DNA of 64,000 nucleotides. It comes from Mycobacterium sp. 1081908.1. Lineage in GTDB: Bacteria; Actinomycetota; Actinomycetes; Mycobacteriales; Mycobacteriaceae. Of the stretch, positions 8,487 to 15,746 are shown piece after piece. The stretch's first letter is position 1; each line of letters opens with the position of its first letter. Location: contig NZ_LZLY01000068.1 in NCBI RefSeq assembly GCF_001673535.1, positions 117,191 to 181,190 on the forward strand. Direction: 5' to 3'. The notes beneath the pieces are model-generated. The model made no database searches and was not told the DNA's origin. It saw only the letters and a list, made by a program, of their open reading frames with translations. A program made the translations under genes and the position numbers.

Positions 8487-8726
8487 ATGGTTGACATCAA
8501 GAGCGGTCCGGTGGAGTTCGTTCGGGGCATCGTCGAGGATGCCTTGGGTAAGACCAAGCAGGTCATCGGCGTCATCATCGGCCGCGACGACCTGATCGAC
8601 GAAGGAAAGGCCCAGCAGGACAAGGCCGAAGCCCAGCGCAACGCGGGCAAGAAGGAAGCCGCGGCCGAGAAGGCCCGGGGCAAGGCCAAGGCCGCCGAAT
8701 CGCGTGAGCGCGCCGAGCAGCAGTAA
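8487..8726 (+). CDS. CsbD-family stress protein
   Basis: 79 residues from ATG at 8487, preceded by GGGAGGGAG with a 6-nt spacer; an in-frame ATG at 8481 sits too close to that SD. The protein is charged and Ala/Lys/Glu-rich with no hydrophobic segment. It starts VDIKSGPVEFVRGIVEDALGK and contains KQVIGVIIGRDDLIDEGKAQ, the CsbD-like motif, followed by a long amphipathic Lys/Ala/Glu helix. CsbD proteins are small abundant general-stress proteins of unknown mechanism, SigB-dependent in Bacillus. A strong hairpin terminator follows. Confidence 0.83.
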   Translation: MVDIKSGPVEFVRGIVEDALGKTKQVIGVIIGRDDLIDEGKAQQDKAEAQRNAGKKEAAAEKARGKAKAAESRERAEQQ

Positions 8727-8741
8727 GCAGGGCGCCGTTGG

Positions 8742-8770
8742 AGCGGGCCCGGTTACCGACCGGGCCCGCT
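8742..8770. terminator. Strong hairpin terminator after csbD (bidirectional position)
   Basis: AGCGGGCCCGGT (8742-8753) is a perfect 12-bp inverted repeat with ACCGGGCCCGCT (8759-8770) around a 5-nt loop. It lies between the convergent csbD and DHDPS-like genes. There is no T-run, as is usual in mycobacteria. Confidence 0.75.
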
Positions 8771-8799
8771 TCGCGTTGTAATCGGTTGTGCCGTAACGG

Positions 8800-9807
8800 C
8801 TACGCGGCGATGAGCCCGAGCCGCCGGTAGGCGTTCTCGATCTGAGTTTTCGCCTCGGCCGGTAGCTCGGCCTGTGGGGGCCGGGAGTGCGGATAGTCCC
8901 CTATCGGCAGCCCTAGCAGCGAGGCGGCGTACTTGAACGCGCCACCCCAGTGGGTGAAGTAATCCGAACGGCCCGGGTAACGCGTCCACCACGATCCGAT
9001 GTCGAGGTCGAACTGGTCCATCCCGGACTCTCGCCCGTAGTCCATCGCCTCGAGCAGCTTGTCGCTGAGCACGAGGTCCCAGTATTCGGAAAACAGTCGC
9101 CGCTGCGGGGTTTCGAAGAGGTAGCCGGCCGTACCCAACTGCGCCGGACAGACGATGCCCGCGCGCAACCACCCGGCCCGGTACACGGTCCGGTCGCATT
9201 CCCACACCGCCAGCCCGGGCGCCAACTCGTGCAGCCGCCGGCTCGCCTCCGGCCGGAACGCGCCCTCCTTGGTGGCGCACACGGCGGGCACCTCGTCGTA
9301 GATCCGCGCGCTTTCGGCCGGGGTCAGCACATAGCCGGACGACGGGGAGTTGAACATGCCCAACGCGATGTCGGTGCGCGCGGCAACGTACTTGAAGAAT
9401 CTCAGCACGCCCTCACCGCCGTGGGCCTCCATCATCGGCGTCTGGATGTAGGCGATGTCGGCGCCCGCGTCTTGGGCGTGCCGGGTCAGTTCCAAACAGT
9501 CCTTCGCCGACGTGGCCGCGGTGCAGGCCTGCACGACGACGTGGGGATTCAAGCCGCGCGCCTCCTCGATCGCCACCTCTAACAACCGCTTGCGCTCGTC
9601 GATGGTCAGTGACCAGAACTCGGCGATCCCGCTGGTGCACCACAACATCGGGTGGCCGAGGTCGCCCACGCAGTAGCGGACCAGCGTCCGGTAGGCGTCC
9701 CAGTCGATGTCGTCACCGTCGGTGCCGCAGAACGGCGTGTAGAGGGAGTCGCCGATTCCCCGCAACGCCCCTCGCGCCCAAACACGCGCCTCGCCAGCCG
9801 TCGCCAC
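8800..9807 (-). CDS. DapA/DHDPS-family lyase or aldolase
   Basis: 335 residues from GTG at 9807, which has AGAAGGAG 6 nt upstream; a longer frame to 9861 would overlap the SDR gene. Class I (Schiff-base) aldolase superfamily: SLYTPF near the N-terminus, CTSGIAEFWSLTIDERKRL (about 60) and the Schiff-base Lys in VCATKEGAF (about 170). The Tyr that DHDPS uses for proton relay (usually YNxP) is Phe in MFNSPSSG. The length is nearer the hydratase-aldolases of aromatic catabolism (about 330 residues) than DHDPS (about 300). It is distal to an SDR in a catabolic context, so a retro-aldol or hydratase-aldolase role is more likely than lysine synthesis. Function inferred only. Confidence 0.8.
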   Translation of the reverse strand: MATAGEARVWARGALRGIGDSLYTPFCGTDGDDIDWDAYRTLVRYCVGDLGHPMLWCTSGIAEFWSLTIDERKRLLEVAIEEARGLNPHVVVQACTAATSAKDCLELTRHAQDAGADIAYIQTPMMEAHGGEGVLRFFKYVAARTDIALGMFNSPSSGYVLTPAESARIYDEVPAVCATKEGAFRPEASRRLHELAPGLAVWECDRTVYRAGWLRAGIVCPAQLGTAGYLFETPQRRLFSEYWDLVLSDKLLEAMDYGRESGMDQFDLDIGSWWTRYPGRSDYFTHWGGAFKYAASLLGLPIGDYPHSRPPQAELPAEAKTQIENAYRRLGLIAA

Positions 9808-9841
9808 TGTCCACTCCTTCTGTTGGCCAAACGATTTCGAG

Positions 9842-10639
9842 TCAGGTGAAGTCCGAGCCACCGTCGACGTTGATGTTCGCCCCGGTCATGTACGAGTTGC
9901 GCCGCGAGGCCAGGAAGGCGGCGACCGGCCCGATCTCTTCCGGCAGGCCGGCGCGGGGCATCTGCGCCGGGTGCCCGAAATGCTTGGCAATGGCCTCCAT
10001 CAGGGCATAGGGGTCGTTGCCGTCGACGCCGACGGACTTCGCCCAGCCGACCAGCGATTCGGAGGCGATGCTGCCCGGCGATACCACGTTGACCAGGATC
10101 TCGTCCTTGGCCAACAGCAGCGAGAGGTTCTTCGAGACGCTGGTCAGCATCGACTTGGCCGCGGTGTAGGCGGGCAGCATCACACTTTGCCGCTGGGTCG
10201 AGTGTGCCGAGAAGTTGACGATGCGCGCCCATTGCGCCTTGCGCAGCAGCGGAAGCGCCGAACGCACGCAGCGCACCATGCCCATGACCCCGTCTTCGAC
10301 GGCCTGGTGCCACTGCTCGTCGTTCAGATCCTCGAAACCGCCTGCCGCGCCGGGCCCGACGGTGTTGATCAGCACGTTGAGTTCGCCGTCCCATCGCTCG
10401 GCCAGTTCGGCGAACACCTTGTCGACCGCACCGGCGTCGCCGATGTCGGCGACGAGCCCGAGCGCATCGGGGCTCCCGCGGCCGGTCAAATCCGTCACGG
10501 CGGAATCGAGCGCGTCACGGCTGCGGCCGACCACCGCCACGCGGGCGCCGTCGTCGGCGAGGCAGCGGGCCGTGGCCAGGCCCATGCCGCGACTTCCTCC
10601 GACGACCACCGCGGTGGCATTCGCCAGCCCTAGATCCAT
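9842..10639 (-). CDS. Short-chain dehydrogenase/reductase
   Basis: 265 residues from ATG at 10639. Rossmann cofactor motif VVGGSRGMG (about 12-20), with Gly replacing the usual first Thr; NTVG as the NNAG equivalent (about 92); NFSAHS for the catalytic Ser; YTAAKSML for Tyr/Lys (about 158). The C-terminus, TGANINVDGGSDFT, is typical of FabG-type SDRs. NAD(P)-dependent oxidation or reduction of a hydroxyl/keto intermediate is expected. First gene of a two-gene leftward unit with the DHDPS-like lyase (34-bp gap), divergent from the TetR gene. Confidence 0.86.
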   Translation of the reverse strand: MDLGLANATAVVVGGSRGMGLATARCLADDGARVAVVGRSRDALDSAVTDLTGRGSPDALGLVADIGDAGAVDKVFAELAERWDGELNVLINTVGPGAAGGFEDLNDEQWHQAVEDGVMGMVRCVRSALPLLRKAQWARIVNFSAHSTQRQSVMLPAYTAAKSMLTSVSKNLSLLLAKDEILVNVVSPGSIASESLVGWAKSVGVDGNDPYALMEAIAKHFGHPAQMPRAGLPEEIGPVAAFLASRRNSYMTGANINVDGGSDFT

Positions 10640-10664
10640 GTGTCCAGCCGTTTTACCAAAAACC

Positions 10665-10685
10665 CTACGATAGGTATTACAGTAG
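10665..10685. promoter_or_regulatory. Operator-like site in the SDR/TetR divergent region (site B)
   Basis: An imperfect palindrome that begins CTACGATAGG and ends ACAGTAG, with CTAC/GTAG ends and TA steps symmetric within. On the opposite strand it reads TACTGTAATACCTATCG, almost the site at 7671-7690. It sits between an SDR gene (-) and the tetR gene (+), where autoregulation is normal for TetR repressors. Confidence 0.5.
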
Positions 10686-10738
10686 CAGATGGAAAACCCG
10701 ACGACACGCCCGCGTATACGCAGGTCAGGGAGGAACTG

Positions 10739-10760
10739 CCGGTAGATTCCACTCTACCGG
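10739..10760. promoter_or_regulatory. Perfect 8-bp inverted repeat in the tetR leader
   Basis: CCGGTAGA (10739-10746), a 6-nt spacer, then TCTACCGG (10753-10760). It ends 20 bp before the GGAGGT Shine-Dalgarno of the TetR gene. Either a repressor operator or an RNA hairpin in the leader; the half-site CTACCG also occurs on the complementary strand of site A (7671-7690). Confidence 0.5.
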
Positions 10761-10793
10761 TGGCACGGCTAGATCGTGATGGAGGTGCCCGTA

Positions 10794-11585
10794 GTGGCAA
10801 AGCAGGCAACCGCTGATAAGCGTCAACGGCGCGAGCGCGGGTCCATCAATCCCGACGACATCATCAGCGGCGCATTCGAACTCGCGGAGCAAGTGTCGAT
10901 CGACAACCTGAGCATGCCACTGCTCGGCAAACATCTCGGGGTGGGCGTCACCAGCATCTACTGGTACTTCCGCAAGAAGGACGATCTGCTCAACGCGATG
11001 ACCGATCGCGCCCTCGGCAAGTACGTCTTCGCCACCCCCTATGTCGAGGCGAGCGACTGGCGCGAGACGTTGCGCAACCACGCGCGCCTGATGCGTAAGA
11101 CGTTCATGGGCAACCCAATTCTGTGCGACCTGATCCTGATTCGCGCGGCGCTCAGCCCGAAGGCGGCGCGCATGGGCGCCCAGGAGATGGAGCGCGCGAT
11201 CGCCAACCTGGTGGAGGCCGGCCTATCACCCGAGGATGCCTTCGACACCTACTCCGCGGTTTCGGTTCACGTCCGCGGGTCGGTGGTACTGCAGCGGCTC
11301 TACGAAAAAAACCAGTCATCCGATATCGGACCGCGCGCCATCGAGGACGCCGTGGCCATCGATCCGGGAACTACTCCGTTGCTTGCCCAGGTGACCGAGA
11401 TTGGCCACCGGATCGGCGCTCCCGATGAGACGAATTTCGAGTACGGCCTCACCTGCATCCTCGACCACGCGGCCAGCCTGATCGAGAAAGGCGCCAAAGG
11501 CGGCAAGTCCGCGCCGTCCCGGCAACGCAAGACGACCAAGTCGCCCACTCAGCGGGGGCGGACCAAGGCGGCCGCGGCGCGCTAG
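10794..11585 (+). CDS. TetR family transcriptional regulator
   Basis: 263 residues from GTG at 10794, which follows GGAGGT with a 7-nt gap; upstream in-frame GTG/ATG codons at 10776-10785 lack an SD. The N-terminal helix-turn-helix, about residues 35-65, includes LGKHLGVGVTSIYWYFRKKD. The ligand domain has no recognisable specificity. The C-terminus is a long basic tail (RQRKTTKSPTQRGRTKAAAA), reminiscent of nucleic-acid-binding tails. Divergent from the SDR/DHDPS-like unit. Sites A, B and the region at 13250-13298 suggest it represses the neighbouring ligase, hydratase and dehydrogenase operons; an acyl-CoA-type inducer is plausible. Confidence 0.87.
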   Translation: MAKQATADKRQRRERGSINPDDIISGAFELAEQVSIDNLSMPLLGKHLGVGVTSIYWYFRKKDDLLNAMTDRALGKYVFATPYVEASDWRETLRNHARLMRKTFMGNPILCDLILIRAALSPKAARMGAQEMERAIANLVEAGLSPEDAFDTYSAVSVHVRGSVVLQRLYEKNQSSDIGPRAIEDAVAIDPGTTPLLAQVTEIGHRIGAPDETNFEYGLTCILDHAASLIEKGAKGGKSAPSRQRKTTKSPTQRGRTKAAAAR

Positions 11586-11624
11586 GCAGGACGGCTTCCC
11601 TCACGCCGGGCGTGGTGCAGGCCG

Positions 11625-12509
11625 TCACGCTTCCGGCTCCGGCACGTGGAAATGCTCGTCCCGTAGCCGGAAGGCTTCCTTCGCGCCGTGCTGCGCGCGC
11701 GTTTTGACGAAGTTGAACTCGCCCGGCGCGAATTGCAGGTTGGTGCCGTATGCGTGAAACAGGTAGCTCGCGACTTCCTCGCCCTGGTACGCCTGGCTCT
11801 GCTCGACGAGGCGGAACGCCTCCTTGGCGATGACGACTCCGTCGGCGGGCATCTTCGCCGCCTTCTCCGCCCAATAGCGAGCCCGGGCCGCAACCGCGCC
11901 GGGATCGCATGTGTCGGTGAAGATTCCGAGGTGCTCGATCTCCGCCGCCTCGATGATGTCACCGGTCAACAGCAACCGGCGGGCCAGCACCGGCCCCAGC
12001 CGGTGGAAGAACATGTGCAGGCTGCCGAGGGCCGGGCCGAGGAAGCGGGTCGCCGGCATGCCGATTTTGGTGTCACGCGCAATGACGGAGATGTCGGTCA
12101 TCAACGCCATCTCGAAGCCGCCGCCGAGTGCGTACCCGGCTATCTCTCCCACCGTCACCTTCGGAAAGCCCATGAAGTTGTGATAGAAGCCAAAAGACTT
12201 GCGGTCCACGGTGAGTCGCCGGCGCTGACTGGGACGGCGCTTGGCTTGGTCGTCAGTCTCGGAGCCGTACCAGCCGTACGCGTTGTTCATGTCGGCCCCG
12301 GTGGAAAAGACTCCCTCGGCTCCGCGCAACAGCACCACCGTGAGGTCGTCGTCGTCGGCCACCCGGTCCAGGCAGCGGGCGATAGCCTCGCGCATCGTGG
12401 CGTCATAGGAGTTGCGTTGCTTGGGGTTGTTCAGCGTGATCGTCGCGATGCGCCGCTCGGGGTCGACGTCGAAGAGCACACGATCGTCCGAGGCGCTGGA
12501 GGCGCTCAT
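11625..12509 (-). CDS. Enoyl-CoA hydratase/isomerase family protein
   Basis: 294 residues; the ATG at 12509 overlaps the thioesterase stop as ATGA. Crotonase fold: TITLNNPKQRNSYD (about 23), LLRGAEGVFSTGADMNNAY (about 61) with the oxyanion region, and GEIAGYALGGGFEMALMTDI (about 121). The C-terminal half is extended (RYWAEKAAKMPADGV onward) compared with short EchA proteins. It acts with the hotdog thioesterase encoded just upstream in a two-gene operon. The substrate is unknown. Confidence 0.86.
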   Translation of the reverse strand: MSASSASDDRVLFDVDPERRIATITLNNPKQRNSYDATMREAIARCLDRVADDDDLTVVLLRGAEGVFSTGADMNNAYGWYGSETDDQAKRRPSQRRRLTVDRKSFGFYHNFMGFPKVTVGEIAGYALGGGFEMALMTDISVIARDTKIGMPATRFLGPALGSLHMFFHRLGPVLARRLLLTGDIIEAAEIEHLGIFTDTCDPGAVAARARYWAEKAAKMPADGVVIAKEAFRLVEQSQAYQGEEVASYLFHAYGTNLQFAPGEFNFVKTRAQHGAKEAFRLRDEHFHVPEPEA

Positions 12510-13189
12510 CTGTCGGACCCCTTTCGCCGCCTGCCGAATTTGAATCCGGTCAGGTTCTCCGGCGGCGACGCCAAGGTGCTGACCTCGCCTTTGCACAGCA
12601 CTTCGTCGTCAAGCAGCAGCCGCGCCGTCGACGCGATGCCCCGTTCGACCTGCGAGCGGACGATGTCGAAACGCAGGTCCGTCAGCACGGGTGTCGGCCG
12701 GCGGAACGTGACCAGCAGCGAGCGGGTCTTGCCCGAAAGCCCGGTGGCGCAATTGTGGTGCTGGATCACGCTGTCGAAGAAGACGCCGAGGAAGCCGCCG
12801 TGCACCAGTCCCGGCGGCCCCTCGTAGACCAGCGGGAAGCACACCGCCCCGCCGGCCTTTTCGGCATCGAGCTGATCGAATCGGTACTCGGGAAAGCAGG
12901 GGTTGTACGCACCGATGTCGGTGGCGTGGTTGAGGTAAACGCGCCGCGGGTCGTCGGCGACCTCGCCGATACGCGGCGCGCTGTCCGTCGGGGCGGCGGC
13001 GGCCAGCTCGCCTTCCCAGTCGGCGAACTTCGCGAGCATGGCGTCCACGGTGGGGTGCGGGTGCTCCAGGGATAGCAGCAGCGAGCTCAGGCGCCGCATC
13101 GCGCCGGCCGCCGCGACCGTCTGCGCGAGCGGCGCCTCGCCGAATTTGGCGTCACCGGCGTGGGGCGAAGCGGTTGTGCCCTCGGCCAT
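12506..13189 (-). CDS. PaaI-like hotdog-fold acyl-CoA thioesterase
   Basis: 227 residues from ATG at 13189 with GGAAAAGG just upstream. The C-terminal two thirds has the hotdog core: PPGLVHGGFLGVFFDSVIQH (about 131-150), the helix and glycine turn of PaaI-type thioesterases, followed by LLVTFRRPTPV and the terminal beta strands. The N-terminal 90 residues are an added helical segment. It would hydrolyse an acyl-CoA, releasing CoA or relieving dead-end esters. First gene of a leftward pair, divergent from the big hydratase/ligase operon across the operator-like region 13250-13298. Confidence 0.8.
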   Translation of the reverse strand: MAEGTTASPHAGDAKFGEAPLAQTVAAAGAMRRLSSLLLSLEHPHPTVDAMLAKFADWEGELAAAAPTDSAPRIGEVADDPRRVYLNHATDIGAYNPCFPEYRFDQLDAEKAGGAVCFPLVYEGPPGLVHGGFLGVFFDSVIQHHNCATGLSGKTRSLLVTFRRPTPVLTDLRFDIVRSQVERGIASTARLLLDDEVLCKGEVSTLASPPENLTGFKFGRRRKGSDR

Positions 13190-13249
13190 GCTGCCCTTTT
13201 CCACGGGTTTCGCCCCGCTATGTTCCGTCGTTAGGGTTTCCTTGCTAAC

Positions 13250-13298
13250 TTATACCTCGTATCAATCGTATTGCCTACTGTATGGGTAACCGTATCGG
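13250..13298. promoter_or_regulatory. Divergent promoter region with two operator-like elements (site C)
   Basis: Two elements lie between the thioesterase (-) and the hydratase/ligase operon (+). The first is TTATACCTCGTATC at 13250-13263. The second, at 13275-13298, starts CTACTGTATGGGTAACC and ends CGTATCGG. The CTACTGTA half-site matches sites A and B; the TATGGGTA-CCGT core resembles the element at 31513-31531. Confidence 0.42.
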
Positions 13299-13319
13299 CG
13301 GGGAAAGGCCGGGTAGACG

Positions 13320-14141
13320 GTGAGTCAAGGGGCCGACGCGGCCGAGGCCGAGGGATCGGTCACTGCGCGCCGCGATGGCGCGGTCCTGCGGGTCACCCTG
13401 AATCGCCCGGCACGGCGTAACGCCTTGACCCACTTGATGATCGGAGATTTGGTCGCGGCGCTGACCGATGCCGCCGCCGACGATACGCTGCGCGCGATCC
13501 ACATCCGCGGCGCGGGAGACGACTTCTGCGCCGGCGCCGACTGGGTGGCCGCCAATGATCCCGGCGGGCAACGTCCCCGCGCGGGCGACCTGGTGCGGCG
13601 GATCCCCCACGCCGCCCACCGGGTGATCGAACTCGTCGCGACCGTTCAGCTGCCGGTGGTCTGCAGCGTGCGGGGGTGGGCGGTCGGGTTCGGCTGCAAC
13701 CTCGCGCTGGCCGCCGACTTCACCGTCGCCGCCGGCGACGCGGTGTTCTGGGAACCGTTCGTGGACCGCGGCTTCAGCCCGGACTCGGGCTCCACCTGGC
13801 TGCTGCCCCGACTGGTCGGTATCGCACGGGCCCGGCGGATGCTGCTGCTGGGCGAGAAGGTGAGCGCGACCGATGCGGCCGACTGGGGACTGATCCACCA
13901 GGCGGTGAGCGGGCCCGAACTCGACGATACCGCCGACAAATTGGTAGAGCGGCTGGCCTCGGGGCCGACGGCCGCGATCGGGCTGGCCAAGCAGGCCCTG
14001 AACTTCGGTCAGCACGCGACGCTGGGCCAATCCATGACACAGGAGCTGTTCGATCTGGAACTCTCCTGTCGCACGGGTGATTTCAAAGAGGGGCTGGAGG
14101 CGTTTCGGCAACGGCGCGCGCCCAAGTTCCAGGGCAGATGA
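13320..14141 (+). CDS. Enoyl-CoA hydratase/isomerase family protein (first of three)
   Basis: 273 residues from GTG at 13320, with GGAAAGG upstream. Crotonase motifs: LRVTLNRPARRNALTHLMI (about 23), IRGAGDDFCAGADWVAAN (about 62), CSVRGWAVGFGCNLALAADF (about 115) and a Glu in FWEPFVDRGFSPDSG (about 142). First gene of a seven-gene rightward operon; two more crotonases follow directly. The three copies differ clearly in sequence, so they probably act on different intermediates or are separate hydratase, isomerase and hydrolase steps. Confidence 0.87.
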   Translation: MSQGADAAEAEGSVTARRDGAVLRVTLNRPARRNALTHLMIGDLVAALTDAAADDTLRAIHIRGAGDDFCAGADWVAANDPGGQRPRAGDLVRRIPHAAHRVIELVATVQLPVVCSVRGWAVGFGCNLALAADFTVAAGDAVFWEPFVDRGFSPDSGSTWLLPRLVGIARARRMLLLGEKVSATDAADWGLIHQAVSGPELDDTADKLVERLASGPTAAIGLAKQALNFGQHATLGQSMTQELFDLELSCRTGDFKEGLEAFRQRRAPKFQGR

Positions 14142-14151
14142 GGGAGCACGA

Positions 14152-14964
14152 ATGCCTACCGACTCGTTCGACACCATCAACTACAACGTCGACGGGCACA
14201 CGGCCACCATCACACTGAACCGCCCGGAGGCGCTCAACGCGCTGAGCCCGCACATGATCACCGAACTCCGCGCCGCCTACGACGAGGCCGAGAACGACGA
14301 CAACGTGTGGCTGCTCGTCGTCACCGGCACCGGCCGCGCGTTCTGCACGGGGGCCGACGTCAAAGCCATTCCCGCGGACGGCAAGGTGATCTACGAACGG
14401 CCGTACCTGTCCACCTATGACCAGTGGGAGGCCCCGCAGGAGGGCACACCGCCGTTTCGCACCATGGCCAAGCCGGTGTTGACCGCCGTCAACGGACTGT
14501 GCTGCGGCGCCGGCATGGACTGGGTCACCACGACGGACATCGTCATCGCGTCCGAGCAGGCAACGTTTTTCGATCCGCACGTCAGCATCGGGCTGGTCGC
14601 CGGACGCGAATTGGTGCGGGTATCCAGGGTGTTGCCCCGCTCGATCGCGCTGCGCATGGCCTTGATGGGCAAGCACGAGCGGATGAGCGCACAACGCGCC
14701 TACGAGCTCGGGTTGATCAGCGAAATCGTCGAGCACGACCGCCTACTGGACCGGGCCTACGAGATCGCCGACATCGTCAACTCCAACGCGCCCCTGGCCG
14801 TGCGGGGAACCCGGCTGGCCATCCTCAAGGGCCTAAATGTGCCGTTGCACGAAGCCGAGATACTTGCCGAGACCTTCCGCGAGCGCGTGCTGCGGACGGA
14901 GGACGCGCAGGAGGGCCCCAGGGCCTTCGTCGAAAAACGGAAACCGAATTGGCAATGCAGATGA
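14152..14964 (+). CDS. Enoyl-CoA hydratase/isomerase family protein (second of three)
   Basis: 270 residues from ATG at 14152 (GAGGGAG upstream). Crotonase fold: ATITLNRPEALNALSPHMI (about 18), VTGTGRAFCTGADVKAIP (about 60) and VNGLCCGAGMDWVTTTDIVI (about 113). The segment TFFDPHVSIGLVAGRELVR (about 139) resembles the equivalent in the next gene, so these two are the closer relatives of the trio. Its stop overlaps the next start (ATGA). Confidence 0.87.
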   Translation: MPTDSFDTINYNVDGHTATITLNRPEALNALSPHMITELRAAYDEAENDDNVWLLVVTGTGRAFCTGADVKAIPADGKVIYERPYLSTYDQWEAPQEGTPPFRTMAKPVLTAVNGLCCGAGMDWVTTTDIVIASEQATFFDPHVSIGLVAGRELVRVSRVLPRSIALRMALMGKHERMSAQRAYELGLISEIVEHDRLLDRAYEIADIVNSNAPLAVRGTRLAILKGLNVPLHEAEILAETFRERVLRTEDAQEGPRAFVEKRKPNWQCR

Positions 14965-15746
14965 GCTTTGAAACCATCCTGCTCGAGGTCGACGCGGACG
15001 ACCATGTCGCCACGATCACGCTGAATCGGCCGGAGCAGCTAAACGCGTTCAACCGCACCATGTGTGAGGAAATGGCCCGGGCCTGGCGCGCGGTCAAGCT
15101 TGACGATTCGGTCCACGCGGTTGTGCTGCGGGCGGCCGGCAGCCGGGCGTTCAGCGCCGGTCTGGACATCAAGACGCCTTACGGTCAGCCGGAAAACGTC
15201 TGGAACCACGAGGATCCGGGCGAGGCGCTCAGCCCCAAGTGGCAGAAGATGTGGAAACCGGTGGTGTGCGCCGTCCAGGGCATGTGCACCGCGGGCGCGT
15301 TCTATTTCATCAACGAGTCCGACGTCGTCATCTGCTCCGACGACGCAACGTTTTTCGACTCACACGTTTCCGCGGGCCTGGTGTGCGCGCTGGAACCGAT
15401 CGGCCTGATGCGGCGCATCGGCCTGGGCGAGACCTTGCGCATCGCCCTGATGGGCAACGACGAGCGGGTCGGGGCCGACACCGCCCTGCGCATCGGCCTG
15501 GTTTCGGAGGTGGTCTCCCCCGACAGGTTATGGACGCGCGCCCACGAGATCGCCACGACCATCGCCGCCAAGCCGCCGTCGGCGACCCAGGGCACCGTCA
15601 AAGCGATCTGGGAGTCGCTGGACCGGCCCTACCGCGCCGCCCTGGAGCAGGGACTCATCTACACGCGCCTGGGCAACCCCCTCGGCACCGCCGAATTGGC
15701 CGCCCAGCAAGGTGAGGTCGCCGCGCGCGAGCCGAAGATCCGCTGA
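14961..15746 (+). CDS. Enoyl-CoA hydratase/isomerase family protein (third of three)
   Basis: 261 residues; the ATG at 14961 overlaps the preceding stop as ATGA (an alternative ATG at 14955 adds two residues). Crotonase fold: ATITLNRPEQLNAFNRTM (about 19), LRAAGSRAFSAGLDIKTPYG (about 60) and VQGMCTAGAFYFINESDVVI (about 103), followed by TFFDSHVSAGLVCALEPIG. The oxyanion-hole Ala-Gly is present. The stop overlaps the first ligase as TGATG, indicating translational coupling. Confidence 0.87.
   Translation: MSFETILLEVDADDHVATITLNRPEQLNAFNRTMCEEMARAWRAVKLDDSVHAVVLRAAGSRAFSAGLDIKTPYGQPENVWNHEDPGEALSPKWQKMWKPVVCAVQGMCTAGAFYFINESDVVICSDDATFFDSHVSAGLVCALEPIGLMRRIGLGETLRIALMGNDERVGADTALRIGLVSEVVSPDRLWTRAHEIATTIAAKPPSATQGTVKAIWESLDRPYRAALEQGLIYTRLGNPLGTAELAAQQGEVAAREPKIR

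Noticed and set aside
11586..11624. CACGCC-GGGCGTG as a terminator between tetR and the hydratase gene
   Set aside because: The stem is short with a one-base centre and could form by chance at this GC content.
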